Source: Mesostigma viride (Eukaryota > Streptophyta > Mesostigmatophyceae > Mesostigmatales > Mesostigmataceae). From it: 64,000 bases of DNA. Positions 11,130-46,773 of this stretch are shown here, piece after piece; position 1 is the first letter of the stretch, and every line of letters begins with the position of its first letter. The notes beneath the pieces were generated by a model. It did not search any database and was not told where the DNA came from. It saw only the letters and a program-made list of their open reading frames with translations. The stretch is taken from contig RPFO01000418.1 of the NCBI GenBank assembly GCA_009746045.1, positions 1,727,102 through 1,791,101 of the forward strand, in the 5' to 3' direction. A program made the position numbers and the translations under genes.

Positions 11130-12132
11130 CTGTGGCACATGCACACAATACCGGAAACAGTTAATTACAATAATTGGCAACGCTGTTTCTGCAGTTATCG
11201 TGGCCACCACGAAAACCTGCTGCCGGGAGCATATCGAGTCTCGTATACTCTAGCGGGGTAATGAGCACTAAGATTTGGGCTAGAGCGCGCATCTGGACAT
11301 CGGTTTTAAACGTGCAATTTCTTTGACAGCCATGTCTCCTGCTCGCCTAAATGTCGTTCATGGACAGACAAAATCTACAGAACTGCACGGGTTTTGCAGA
11401 TGTGCCGTAGTGCCACGACGTGCGAACTGTGTTAGTGCAAACCCAACGTCCATCGTATGTATGTTCAAGCCAGTTTAGTAAGACGTGCCTGCAGTTGCTT
11501 CTGCTAGCTGCTGCCACATTGAGCCAGGATAAACTCGAAAAGTTCTGGCATCCGACACATTAAGCCACAAGCCCACAATCAACCTCGTGTTTTTCTTGCA
11601 TCCATCACAACTCACGGGTCCCAAAAAAGCACCTCGACGAAGCACCCAGTTTGTTGGCAAGGTAATAATTAACTTGTTACAGCAGCGGGCATGGCCGAAG
11701 AGAATATTTAATGTACGTCGTTTTGCTGGCAGTTGGTGGCAAGAATATAGCAATTTTAGCAGCCCCGTGTAGATTAAGGTGCCTTTATTGGAAGTGATGT
11801 ACGTGCCCTGATCGTCCAACCAAAGAGATGCATTTTAATTTCGGGCATTTAGAGTAAATGGATAATAGATAATTGCATACACCCGTGCATCAATAAGCCA
11901 AGCGTCCATAAGCCAAGCCTTGTGGTGAGGTCGGATTCGTGGTTTCAATGTGAAGTTTTACAATCAATGTCGGGGCTCATGGAAATAGTCGAGAGAAACA
12001 TGTCAGGCATCAGGTCGACTTGCATAGCAGTGCTGCCGTTATTATTGAGAGGCTTCCGATTATTTTCGTGTGAAGATTACCGAGGAGTAAAGAGTTAATA
12101 CGATGGCAAATTTGTAGAACGCAATATGCAAA
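11130..12132. promoter_or_regulatory. Divergent intergenic region between genes A and B
   Basis: About 1 kb separates the first visible gene A exon from the gene B start codon. No open frame here looks coding. It is AT-richer than the exons and probably carries both promoters, but I cannot point to a TATA box or defined element. Confidence 0.4.
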
Positions 12133-36334
<24,202 letters not shown>

Positions 36335-36545
36335 TATTGTGGCACTTGGGAGTGCCTGTAAGATAAAGTCGATGCCCTGCTCAGTTTAGAGAGGGGCTGC
36401 TTCCAGTGATGCATGGCATTGCTAAGAAAGTAAGTACTTGCGTGTCATGAGCATGGACATGCCACGGAGTACTATGCTAATCTCATTAGAAAATAATTAC
36501 ACGAAAGTTACAAATATCATCTGCATCATGCCCCAACCATTGTCA

Positions 36546-36851
36546 CTAGAGGGGGATACAATCCTCATCTGAACTGTCCTCTACTGTAAATGGCAGGCGA
36601 GGCAGTAGAGTAGCGGCTATCCTCGGGGCAATAACCTCCACCTGCCGACTTCTACCCTGCATTCTAGTGATGGGCCGCGGGGCCCGTGGGGAGAAAACAG
36701 GAGCATGCCGCTCAGGAAGGTGCTTATCGCAGACGGCAGCCCATGTCTCCTTGTCTATCATGCAGGCGTGGGGTACAGATAGTCCCAGAACCCCTGCATC
36801 ATCAAACAATTGTGTCTCATGGCATTGATGGTCTACTGGCTGGCGGAGCAA
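36546..36851 (-). pseudogene. Remnant of an unidentified dispersed repeat protein (copy 1)
   Basis: This minus-strand frame shares a C-terminus with a plus-strand remnant at 47590-47830: ACMIDKE..., PRPI..., QGRS.QVEVI and LPFTVEDSSDE.., both followed by a stop or a degenerate end. Two diverged copies in opposite orientation imply a mobile-element protein. The family was not recognised. Confidence 0.55.
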
Positions 36852-37128
36852 GCTGGTAGGCTTGCATTCATAATCAGCGATGCGGAACTGCTTTGGATGC
36901 TTGTAATATTATGCTTCTAATACTACTATTGATTTCGTGGAAAGCCAGCATTTATAGTAGTATTGTATTACTTTCCAAACTGGAAGCACGCGCATTACCC
37001 AAAGCTGGTGGGGGTAATGCGTCAGGTGACCAAATTTCGCAATCATAGTCAATTCGGGCCGCGGTGCCCGCAACGCTGCAACTAGAAGCTGGACAGCTAG
37101 ATTCTTATATATATCTTCCGGGTGGCAC

Positions 37129-39053
37129 TTGCAGTGTCTTACTCCCCGGCTCTTCCGGGTCCCGCCGGGCTCCTGGACGTGCCCGCGCTGTCCCCCCCGG
37201 CGGGCCCCCGGGCTGCCCTCCCCGCCGGGTGCTCCGGCCCCCTGCCCCGTGCGCCCCCCTGCCGAGGCCCTCGGGGCGGGCCGTGGCCTGCCCGATGGGG
37301 CCGCCGTTGCTCGGGCCCTGGCGCCCTCGGCCCCGGGGCCCCACCCGTCGCCTGGCCCCGCCGACGGGGGCGCGCGGCGCTGTCGCCTGGGCTGGGCCCG
37401 GCCGACCCCCCGGCGGGCCTGGCGACCCCGGCGCCCGCCCCCGGCCCCTCGCTCCCCGACGCTCTGGCCTCCCTTCCCCGGCCCGGCCGCGGTTGGCCAC
37501 CCAGCCGCCACCCCCGTCCTTGCCGCGAGGGACGGCGGCCCCCGGGCCCACTCGTTCACCTCGTGGCCGCCCTCGCACATTGTCGGCGTGGTGGGCCGCG
37601 CCACCTTTTCTTGGGCGTACTGCCCTTTGTTGCTGGACGCGGTCGGGTTGCAGGCCGCCTTCCCCTCGCTCCCTCGGCCCCCGGCCTTCCTGGCCCTAGT
37701 GGCGCGCGTGCGGGCGACATTTCTTTCCGCCGCCCCCCCGGTGACGGCCTCGACTCTTTGGGGGTATGTCTTGGAAGGATATCACGCCGGCTGCCGGCTG
37801 CCGTGGCATCTCCCGGCCGCCCGGCAGGAAGAGCTGCTTTCCCTGGACGAGCGGGTGGGTCAGGAGGTGGTCGAGTTCGTCACGGCGGTGGCTCGAGACG
37901 CTCAGGTCTTGGTGCGGGCGGCCTACCTCGCGGGCGGCGCCGACCTGGGCCTCATGTCCCCGCGGCAGCTTCGCCTCTTCTTGGACGCCCAGGCCCCGCC
38001 TCCCGGCCCGGTTGCCAGTGGGGGCTTTCTCATCACCTCCCTCAGCCTGGCGCAGGCCGCCATGCTGCGTGTGGAGTTCGGGGCCCCCATCGCGGTTCAG
38101 GGCGGCCAGGCCATCTTGGTGGACTCGGCCGGGCGCGCCCAGCCCCTAACCGCGGGGACGCCTGTTTCTGCCTTCCTCCACGACATCCTGGAGTTGGCAG
38201 GCATCCCGCACGAATGGCACCCCGCGGCTGACCAACCGGTCGGCATCCTCTCGCGCGCCCAGATTGCTGCTCTCCCGGGTTGCTGGGAGGCCGGCTGGGA
38301 CCCGCCCCCCCCTCATGTCCGGTCCCTTCTGGAGGGGGACGACCCCGAGTCGGGCTCCTGTGCCATCTGCCTTGAGCCCTTCCGGCCGGGGGATGGCTTG
38401 TGTCGCCTGCCCGCGTGCGGCCACACATTCCATCAAGCGTGCATCGCGCGCAGCTTGCTCCACTCCGCGCCGCGCTGCCCGTTGTGCCGGGCTGTTGTGC
38501 CGCCCCCTGGGACTGCGCTTCCTCTCGGCCCGCCCCCGGTCTCGCTGGGTCCCCTGCCGGGTCCCCACCGGGCCCCGGGGCCAGCTGCCTCCCCGACCCC
38601 CCGGCCGCCGCCCCCGGCCTCGTTGCCGGGGCCTGGGGTGGTCGCGGGCGCGCTGGCGAGTCCCCCTGGGAGGGGCGCCGGCGTTCTCGATCCCCCTCCG
38701 CTGGGGGTCTCCCCGGTGGGCACTGCCTCCTCCGTGGCCCCGGCGGGCATGCCGGGCGCTGGTCGGGTCGTGGTGCGCGCGCCTGCCGGCCCGGCTGGGG
38801 AGACGCCGCCGGCCCCACGTCCTGCCTTTGCTGGCGCCGCTCCCCGCCACTCAGCGCCCGCCGACGGCCTTCACCGGTGTGCCGTGCTGCTTCCCACGGG
38901 GTCCCCGTGTGCTGGTGTGTTCCACAACCGTAACCTCCTCTGCCAGCACCTTCGCGCTGTGCACCCCGATCTCGGCGCGGCGGATCTGCAGGCCATGAGC
39001 TGTTACCGGTGCCCGGAAGCTCACTGCCAGCGGGTGTACTCCATTCACGGGCG
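37129..39053 (+). CDS. LINE copy 1 N-terminal protein: RING-H2 and zinc-finger segment
   Basis: One open frame from the element start to the insertion. A Pro/Ala/Gly-rich head is followed by a folded-looking part, then at about 38358-38494 a RING-H2 (CAICLEPF ... CRLPACGHTFHQACIA ... CPLCRAVV, C3H2C3 spacing). Near 38875-39045 is a Cys/His segment (FHNRNLLCQHLRAVHPDL ... CYRCPEAHCQRVYSIH) that probably binds nucleic acid. RING fingers usually act as E3 ubiquitin ligases; whether this one does is unknown. It continues in copy 2 without interruption into the RT part. Confidence 0.75.
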
Positions 39054-39404
39054 CCATCACATCCCTAGTCACGTGCCGCCAACGCACAGCGGTACACAAC
39101 CAGCCATAGCCTTAGCCTAGTCATAGCCCAGCCATGCTACGCCCGTGCTATGGTCAGATTACTTGCCCACGCTATACTTGTTATGCCCCGCTTACATGGG
39201 TCTTATTGCACCCACAGTTTGCCGGATCGTTAGCCTGTCCTTTTTTTAGCTAGCCGCGCCCGATTGCAGCTGTGGCATGCCTTTGGCATGAAGGGGACTG
39301 GGGGTCTCTGCCCTTTCTCCTGTAGTGCACACACAGGGATTACAAGCACTTCAGTGCTCCGTGACTCCCCAACGGGAGCACGTGTTTAATTAATTAATTA
39401 ATTA
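39054..39404. mobile_element. SINE-like 351-bp insertion in LINE copy 1, (TTAA)n tail
   Basis: It is absent from copy 2 and flanked by the 11-bp duplication attcacgggcg (39043-39053 and 39405-39415). It ends in taattaattaattaatta. The last ~80 bp resemble the ends of sequences at about 60700-60765 and 53740-53815 (ctccccacggag-type hairpin followed by an AT-repeat tail). Confidence 0.7.
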
Positions 39405-42400
39405 ATTCACGGGCGCGCTCAGCACGCGCGCGCCTGTGTTGCTCAACGGCCCCTCAACCGGCCAGCAGTCCCAGCCCCCTCCCCCCCTCCCGCCTCGGCT
39501 ACCACCGGCTCCCAGCCCCCGCCGCCCGACTACTCGGCCAGTTGGCGTTGGCTTGACACGGTTCCCTGGGATGCATGCGCCATCAACCCGACGTCTACCC
39601 TGACCGACCTCCCCCACCGCGCGCGTAGCCTTTTCGCGCAATGTGCAATCGTTTCTCTCCGGCGCATGCACGCCGCTCCGGACGACCCGCTGGGCTTTAA
39701 ACTGCACATGGTGACCCCCCGCCTGCTCCTCACCCCTCTCGGGCGTGGTGTGCGCGGCCTCCAGGGTGCGGTTATTGCCCGTTGCCGACGCTTTCTGCAG
39801 GGGGACTGGGAGGGGCTGTTTGGCGTGCCGCCCCCGCGCACGGCCCGGCTGTCGGGGGAGGTCAACTTCGAGCGGGTGGCCGCCGACGTCATCCGCCTCG
39901 TCCGCGAGGGGCAGCTCAGCCGGGCCATGACCCGCTTGGAAATGGCCAAGCTGGCCCCCGCCAATGCGGCTACCCTGGCGGCCTTGGAGGCTCTTCACCC
40001 TGCGGAGCCCGGATTCCAGCTGCCCGTGCCGGACCCCCTGCCGGCCCCCCTCCGGCTGGACCGCGACTGCTTCCTGGAGGTGATGCGTGCGGTCCCGCGG
40101 GCTTCCTCTACCGGGCCGTCGGGCTGGCGCTACGAGCACTTGGAGGTCCTGGTGGGGCATGGGGGCGAGGACATTCTCTTTGACACCCTCATTGACCTGG
40201 CGGCTGGTCGCGTTCCTCCCGCTGCGCGCGAGTGGTTAGCGGGCGCTCGCCTCCTCGCTCTGCTCAAGGGTGTCTTGCCCCCCCCGAGGGCAAGGTGCGC
40301 CCGATCGCCTGCGGTGAGGTGCTCCGCAAGCTCGTGGGCAAAGTGATCTGCCGCCAAAAGGCGCCCGAGCTCCGTGCCTTTTTCTGCCCGCCCCTCGCAG
40401 CGGGTGAGACCTCGGTGGCGGCCCAGCTGGGGGTGACGACTCCAGGCGGGGCGGATATCCTCATCCATTCGGTGCAGGCCTACCTCGAGGCCCACCCCAC
40501 CCACGCTGTCGTCAAGGTCGACTGCCACAACGCGTTCAACAGTCTGTCCCGCGCCAGCATGTTTGCGGCCGTCATGGAGTCCTTCGAGGACTTGTACGCT
40601 TGGACAGCCGTGTGCTACGGCCAGCCCGGCCAACTGGTTCACATCATGGAGGACGGCACTCGCGGCGGCCTGCTGTCGCGGTCGGGCACCCAGCAAGGGG
40701 ACCCCCTGGGACCCCTGTACTTTGCCGCCCCCCTCCAGGGTTGCCTCCAAGCGGTCCATGCTGCCCACCCGGCGGTCGCTATTCAGGCCTACTTGGATGA
40801 TATCTACCTTCTGGGCCCTGTGCCGGACACCACCGCGGCTCTGCTGGCACTGCAGACCGCGGTGGCCGACATCAACCTCCAGTTGACCCTGGCCAAGTGC
40901 GCGGTGTACTCGCCCCAAGGTGATTGCTCCGGCTTTCCGCCCCAGCTCTTGGGCCGGGACGAGCGCCTCCATGGGTTGGATGTCCTCGGCGTTCCGGTTG
41001 GCGACCCCGCGTTTGTCATCGATGCTCTGCGGGCCGCCCTCGAGGCACGCACTGAGGTACTGCCCTTGATTGCGCGCCTTCATGATTCGCAGACCAAGGG
41101 TCTGCTTCTGTGGTTTTGCGCTCACCCTCGCGTCGTTCACTGGCTCCGGGGCGCTCTTCCGGCTCAGGTCCGGCTGGCCGCCGAGGGCCACGACGAACGC
41201 ATCCAGTCGGCCTTGGCGCAGCTGGTCCCGGGCCCCGACCTCCCGCCACATGCTATTCGCATTGCCTCCCTGCCTGCACGGATGGGTGGCTGCGGTCTGA
41301 CTCGTGCCGCCCGGCTGGCCCCAGCAGCATTTTTGGGCTCCGTCGCTCAGTCGTGGGCGGAAAGCTGCCGGCTCCTGCCCCTTTTGGCAACGGCAGCGCC
41401 TGACCTCCTGGACCCCAGCAGCCCTTTGCCCTTCGTCACCGCCATCCAGGAGGCCTATGCTGAGATCCAGCAGGCCTGTTCTCCCGTCCGTGCCGCTCAG
41501 GCGGTACAGCGCCACCTCCCTCGCGGCACTCCCTCGGTCGCCTCCGTTCAATCTCCCGCCGCATTCCCTGCTCGCGTCATCGATAAACACCAGAAAACCT
41601 ACGCGGGTATTCTGCACACGGCTGATTGGATTGCTCTTTTCGCGGACCTCAACGCCCAGGGACGTGCGTGGCTGTTCTCGCTTTCCTTGCGGAGTGTGGG
41701 CTCGGCGTACCTTCGTGCTCTTCCCATGGCCCCCCCATTCGCCTTGGCTCCCAGCCACTACTCGGTGGCGCTCCGGCACCAGCTATTTGCCCCGCAGCCT
41801 CTTGTTCCGGCCGGGCGGCCTTGTGGTAGCTGTGGGCAGCCGCTGGATCCCACGGGGACTCACTACCTTGCCTGCATGGGGGGCCAACAGAATCAGAATT
41901 GGTATTTGTATTTGCACACTGTCCTCCTGACGGTGGTGCTCGCCATGATTCGGTCGGTTTTCCCCCACGCGAACATCCGGTCCGAGGATGCGGATGGCGC
42001 TGCCTTCTATTCCCCCAACCACCGGCCTGACATCGTGGTGCTGGACTTTTGAGGGGGGTGGCCGGCATCTGCTTATTGACGTTTCGGTGGCGCGGCCCTT
42101 GGCTCTTAGCCACGTGGCTGGGGCCTCCCTCACGGCAGGTTACACGGCGGACCGGGCGGAGCGGGCCAAGCTCCTGGCCTACGGCGACGTCGGGCACCAT
42201 CGTGTGGTGCCCTTTGTCCTGGAGGAGTTTGGGGCCATGGGGCCCCTGACCTCCGCCTTCTTCAAGGAGTGTTGCCGGCTCCGGGAGGACCGGCTGGACC
42301 TGGAGGGCCAGCGGGCCCCATGGTCGGCGCGGACCTGGACGTCATATTGGCGTCAGCGCTTGTCGGTGGCGCTGACTCGGGCCATGGCTGACATCATGCT

Positions 42401-42443
42401 CCGCCGTACGCGGGCCGATTTTGCGGTGCAGCAGGGCTATTAG
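39405..42443 (+). pseudogene. LINE copy 1 reverse transcriptase and endonuclease (frame-broken)
   Basis: RT parts: SSTGPSGWRYEHLEVLV (finger), after the C8 break EGKVRPIACGEVLRKLVGK, then KVDCHNAFNSL with the first catalytic Asp, GTQQGDPLGPLYF, and AYLDDIYLL with the YxDD pair at about 40788-40803. C-terminal: CGSCGQPLDPTGTHYLAC (CCHC), then RPDIVVLDF...LLIDVSVA, the PD-(D/E)XK-type nuclease of R2-like elements. Frames used: 39666-40346, 40232-42052, 41988-42443. The extra T near 42048 separates the last part. Confidence 0.85.
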
Positions 42444-42720
42444 GTTCCTCCCGTTAGGCGTTTCCATTGGTCTTATCGTAGTATAGAGCTTTGACATGGC
42501 TCTGTACATAGGTTTATAGCTGGGCGTTTGCTTTGGTTTGAGTGATTTCACTCTGCTGTAAGTAATTATATTTTTAAATATATATCTGAGCTGAGAAGTG
42601 CGTATTTTGGGGGGCTCATGAAATACTCTAGGTGTGAATTATTCTTATTAATACATGAAATACTCGATCGCTAGGTTTGGATGCCAATTAGTTGGGAAAT
42701 TTGCGTACTCTGAAATGAAC

Positions 42721-43099
42721 TACCGTAGTGGTCAAGATCACTTTGCGACAAACCTACTTTGCGACCCAAAAACAGGGTGAAATTTATAGTTTGCGACCCA
42801 AAATGAAGGCAAAGTTTTAGGTTTGCGAGCCCATCGACTTGTTTATGGTCAGTGGCTGGTACCCAGCTTAATGAATGATTATTAGGTACTCGCCTACCCA
42901 AGTGTTTTGACTCATCACGCACTGATTAGGGCCCATGTACGACTTCATGCGGACCTGTCTACTTCGGGCCGTTCGGCACGGCGCAGGCGCGACGCGGTAA
43001 CATTTGAACTTTGCGACCCAAAATGAAGCCCATGAAAAGTAGTTTGCGAGGTCGATTCGCAAAGTAGTTTGTCGCAAAGTGATCTTGACCACTACGGTA
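42721..43099. mobile_element. MITE with ~42-bp terminal inverted repeats, TA ends
   Basis: The left end taccgtagtggtcaagatca and the right end tgatcttgaccactacggta are perfect complements, and the match continues through ctttgcgacaaac for ~42 bp with one indel. TA at both tips fits a Tc1/mariner-type duplication. Internal gtttgcgacccaaaat motifs repeat. No ORF. Confidence 0.85.
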
Positions 43100-43339
43100 A
43101 ATGGAAACATGTAGTAGTATTGAAACATAAAATGTCTTCCCTCTCAGACATATAAAAGTTATCTCACTTAATGAAAAAGGATGCCTGCGTTGTCGTAGGC
43201 AGAATGTGTCATAAGTAGCGGCCTTTGATACTTATCTCAACACTGGTGTGTAATGGTGTATACACTACCCTCAACAAGTGCATGGTGGGATGCATGGATC
43301 GCGGACACATCCACATCCTGTACATTTATACACACCTTG

Positions 43340-43469
43340 CATCATCCGCCAGTTCTATGAAGGGTCCCCAGCCCAGATCCGTACCGCTGACAGCGTCACT
43401 CCCGCCAGAACTCCTTCTGCACACAGGGGTGTGGCAGGGCTGTCATGTGCTCTCGATCCCATATATTTT
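43340..43469 (+). pseudogene. Older LINE (second family), RT fragment, left half
   Basis: The frames read IRQFYEGSPAQIRTADS, then TGVWQGCHVLSIPYI. This is the conserved 'LYEG...R...G.RQGC.LSP.LF' core of jockey/CR1/RTE-like reverse transcriptases, with frameshifts. It stops at the target duplication used by LINE copy 2 and continues at 46774. Confidence 0.7.
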
Positions 43470-43604
43470 AAAAATATAATTACTTACAGCAGAGTGAAAT
43501 CACTCAAACCAAAACAAACGCCCAGCTAGAAACCTATATACAGAGCCATGTCAAAGCTCTATACTACGATAAGACCAATGGAAACGCCTACTAACGGGAG
43601 GAAC

Positions 43605-45815
43605 CTAATAGCCCTGCTGCACCGCAAAATCAGCCCGCGTACGGCGGAGCATGATGTCAGCCATGGCCCGAGTCAGCGCCACCGACAAGCGCTGACGCCA
43701 ATATGACGTCCAGGTCCGCGCCGACCATGGGGCCCGCTGGCCCTCCAGGTCCAGCCGGTCCTCCCGGAGCCGGCAACACTCCTTGAAGAAGGCGGAGGTC
43801 AGGGGCCCCATGGCCCCAAACTCCTCCAGGACAAAGGGCACCACACGATGGTGCCCGACGTCGCCGTAGGCCAGGAGCTTGGCCCGCTCCGCCCGGTCCG
43901 CCGTGTAACCTGCCGTGAGGGAGGCCCCAGCCACGTGGCTAAGAGCCAAGGGCCGCGCCACCGAAACGTCAATAAGCAGATGCCGGCCACCCCCCTCAAA
44001 GTCCAGCACCACGATGTCAGGCCGGTGGTTGGGGGAATAGAAGGCAGCGCCATCCGCATCCTCGGACCGGATGTTCGCGTGGGGGAAAACCGACCGAATC
44101 ATGGCGAGCACCACCGTCAGGAGGACAGTGTGCAAATACAAATACCAATTCTGATTCTGTTGGCCCCCCATGCAGGCAAGGTAGTGAGTCCCCGTGGGAT
44201 CCAGCGGCTGCCCACAGCTACCACAAGGCCGCCCGGCCGGAACAAGAGGCTGCGGGGCAAATAGCTGGTGCCGGAGCGCCACCGAGTAGTGGCTGGGAGC
44301 CAAGGCGAATGGGGGGGCCATGGGAAGAGCACGAAGGTACGCCGAGCCCACACTCCGCAAGGAAAGCGAGAACAGCCACGCACGTCCCTGGGCGTTGAGG
44401 TCCGCGAAAAGAGCAATCCAATCAGCCGTGTGCAGAATACCCGCGTAGGTTTTCTGGTGTTTATCGATGACGCGAGCAGGGAATGCGGCGGGAGATTGAA
44501 CGGAGGCGACCGAGGGAGTGCCGCGAGGGAGGTGGCGCTGTACCGCCTGAGCGGCACGGACGGGAGAACAGGCCTGCTGGATCTCAGCATAGGCCTCCTG
44601 GATGGCGGTGACGAAGGGCAAAGGGCTGCTGGGGTCCAGGAGGTCAGGCGCTGCCGTTGCCAAAAGGGGCAGGAGCCGGCAGCTTTCCGCCCACGACTGA
44701 GCGACGGAGCCCAAAAATGCTGCTGGGGCCAGCCGGGCGGCACGAGTCAGACCGCAGCCACCCATCCGTGCAGGCAGGGAGGCAATGCGAATAGCATGTG
44801 GCGGGAGGTCGGGGCCCGGGACCAGCTGCGCCAAGGCCGACTGGATGCGTTCGTCGTGGCCCTCGGCGGCCAGCCGGACCTGAGCCGGAAGAGCGCCCCG
44901 GAGCCAGTGAACGACGCGAGGGTGAGCGCAAAACCACAGAAGCAGACCCTTGGTCTGCGAATCATGAAGGCGCGCAATCAAGGGCAGTACCTCAGTGCGT
45001 GCCTCGAGGGCGGCCCGCAGAGCATCGATGACAAACGCGGGGTCGCCAACCGGAACGCCGAGGACATCCAACCCCTGGAGGCGCTCGTCCCGGCCCAAGA
45101 GCTGGGGCGGAAAGCCGGAGCAATCACCTTGGGGCGAGTACACCGCGCACTTGGCAAGGGTCAACTGGAGGTTGATGTCGGCCACCGCGGTCTGCAGTGC
45201 CAGCAGAGCCGCGGTGGTGTCCGGCACAGGGCCCAGAAGGTAGATATCATCCAAGTAGGCCTGAATAGCGACCGCCGGGTGGGCAGCATGGACCGCTTGG
45301 AGGCAACCCTGGAGGGGGGCGGCAAAGTACAGGGGTCCCAGGGGGTCCCCTTGCTGGGTGCCCGACCGCGACAGCAGGCCGCCGCGAGTGCCGTCCTCCA
45401 TGATGTGAACCAGTTGGCCGGGCTGGCCGTAGCACACGGCTGTCCAAGCGTACAAGTCCTCGAAGGACTCCATGACGGCCGCAAACATGCTGGCGCGGGA
45501 CAGACTGTTGAACGCGTTGTGGCAGTCGACCTTGACGACAGCGTGGGTGGGGTGGGCCTCGAGGTAGGCCTGCACCGAATGGATGAGGATATCCGCCCCG
45601 CCTGGAGTCGTCACCCCCAGCTGGGCCGCCACCGAGGTCTCACCCGCTGCGAGGGGCGGGCAGAAAAAGGCACGGAGCTCGGGCGCCTTTTGGCGGCAGA
45701 TCACTTTGCCCACGAGCTTGCGGAGCACCTCACCGCAGGCGATCGGGCGCACCTTGCCCTCGGGGGGGGCAAGACACCCTTGAGCAGAGCGAGGAGGCGA
45801 GCGCCCGCTAACCAC
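43605..45815 (-). CDS. LINE copy 2 reverse transcriptase + CCHC + PD-(D/E)XK endonuclease
   Basis: A single open frame of about 700 useful codons from EGKVRPIACGEVL to the stop at 43605. It carries the RT catalytic Asp (KVDCHNAF), YLDD, CCHC (CGSCGQP...THYLAC) and PDIVVLDFEGGGRHLLIDVS without the stop present in copy 1. It would reverse-transcribe the element RNA at a nick made by its own nuclease (family knowledge). The upstream part is in another frame across the C8 run. Confidence 0.9.
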   Translation of the reverse strand: MVSGRSPPRSAQGCLAPPEGKVRPIACGEVLRKLVGKVICRQKAPELRAFFCPPLAAGETSVAAQLGVTTPGGADILIHSVQAYLEAHPTHAVVKVDCHNAFNSLSRASMFAAVMESFEDLYAWTAVCYGQPGQLVHIMEDGTRGGLLSRSGTQQGDPLGPLYFAAPLQGCLQAVHAAHPAVAIQAYLDDIYLLGPVPDTTAALLALQTAVADINLQLTLAKCAVYSPQGDCSGFPPQLLGRDERLQGLDVLGVPVGDPAFVIDALRAALEARTEVLPLIARLHDSQTKGLLLWFCAHPRVVHWLRGALPAQVRLAAEGHDERIQSALAQLVPGPDLPPHAIRIASLPARMGGCGLTRAARLAPAAFLGSVAQSWAESCRLLPLLATAAPDLLDPSSPLPFVTAIQEAYAEIQQACSPVRAAQAVQRHLPRGTPSVASVQSPAAFPARVIDKHQKTYAGILHTADWIALFADLNAQGRAWLFSLSLRSVGSAYLRALPMAPPFALAPSHYSVALRHQLFAPQPLVPAGRPCGSCGQPLDPTGTHYLACMGGQQNQNWYLYLHTVLLTVVLAMIRSVFPHANIRSEDADGAAFYSPNHRPDIVVLDFEGGGRHLLIDVSVARPLALSHVAGASLTAGYTADRAERAKLLAYGDVGHHRVVPFVLEEFGAMGPLTSAFFKECCRLREDRLDLEGQRAPWSARTWTSYWRQRLSVALTRAMADIMLRRTRADFAVQQGY

Positions 45816-46773
45816 TCGCGCGCAGCGGGAGGAACGCGACCAGCCGCCAGGTCAATGAGGGTGTCAAAGAGAATGTCCTCGCCCCCATGCCCCACCAGGA
45901 CCTCCAAGTGCTCGTAGCGCCAGCCCGACGGCCCGGTAGAGGAAGCCCGCGGGACCGCACGCATCACCTCCAGGAAGCAGTCGCGGTCCAGCCGGAGGGG
46001 GGCCGGCAGGGGGTCCGGCACGGGCAGCTGGAATCCGGGCTCCGCAGGGTGAAGAGCCTCCAAGGCCGCCAGGGTAGCCGCATTGGCGGGGGCCAGCTTG
46101 GCCATTTCCAAGCGGGTCATGGCCCGGCTGAGCTGCCCCTCGCGGACGAGGCGGATGACATCGGCGGCCACCCGCTCGAAGTTGACCTCCCCCGACAGCC
46201 GGGCCGTGCGCGGGGGCGGCACGCCAAACAGCCCCTCCCAGTCCCCCTGCAGAAAGCGTCGGCAACGGGCAATAACCGCACCCTGGAGGCCGCGCACACC
46301 ACGCCCGAGAGGGGTGAGGAGCAGGCGGGGGGTCACCATGTGCAGTTTAAAGCCCAGCGGGTCGTCCGGAGCGGCGTGCATGCGCCGGAGAGAAACGATT
46401 GCACATTGCGCGAAAAGGCTACGCGCGCGGTGGGGGAGGTCGGTCAGGGTAGACGTCGGGTTGATGGCGCATGCATCCCAGGGAACCGTGTCAAGCCAAC
46501 GCCAACTGGCCGAGGAGTCGGGCGGCGGGGGCTGGGAGCCGGTGGGAGCCGAGGCGGGAGGGGGGGAGGGGGCCGGGACTGCCGGCCGGTTGAGGGGCCG
46601 TTGAGCAACACAGGCGCGCGCGTGCTGAGCGCGCCCGTGAATGGAGTACACCCGCTGGCAGTGAGCTTCCGGGCACCGGTAACAGCTCATGGCCTGCAGA
46701 TCCGCCGCGCCGAGATTGGGGTGCACAGCGCGAAGGTGCTGGCAGAGGAGGTTACGGTTGTGGAACACACCAG
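45701..46773 (-). CDS. LINE copy 2 upstream frame (zinc-finger end, RT N-terminus)
   Basis: It covers VFHNRNLLCQHLRAVHPNL, CYRCPEAHCQRVYSIHGR, a Pro-rich linker and the RT fingers (SSTGPSGWRYEHLEVLV) up to LLALLKG, where the run of eight C's shifts the frame. In the genome the frame extends upstream into older LINE sequence (to 46987); that part is not the element. Confidence 0.8.

Larger units (their letters stand above)
37117..42577 (+). mobile_element. Non-LTR retrotransposon, R2/NeSL/Utopia-like with RING finger (copy 1)
   Basis: A candidate target duplication atatatatct is at 37107-37116 and 42578-42587. There is no poly-A; the 3' end is aattatattttt, the same as copy 2. Order: Pro/Ala-rich N-part, RING-H2, zinc-finger segment, reverse transcriptase, CCHC knuckle, PD-(D/E)XK-like endonuclease. 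No ATG opens the first frame, so it is probably 5'-truncated. Disruptions: a 351-bp insertion (39054-39404), a C7/C6 length change near 39480, the C8 break near 40280, and an extra T at about 42048 that creates a stop. GC content is far above the surrounding sequence. Confidence 0.85.
43470..46773 (-). mobile_element. Non-LTR retrotransposon copy 2 (5'-truncated), same family as copy 1
   Basis: Perfect 18-bp target duplication ctcgatcccatatatttt at 43452-43469 and 46774-46791. It is almost identical to copy 1 over the RT/endonuclease region, so recent. The truncation lies just upstream of the zinc-finger segment, so the RING is missing. Apart from the C8 break, the frame is intact to its stop. 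Confidence 0.9.

Noticed and set aside
37064-38231. Alternative GC-rich frames over the LINE N-terminal region
   Set aside because: Only the 37129 frame carries the RING and zinc-finger residues; the others are low-complexity Pro/Arg/Gly shadows.
44268-45917. Long frames antisense to the LINE RT (549 codons, also at 40130-41779)
   Set aside because: They are the complement of a high-GC RT frame, present in both copies for that reason; no domain.
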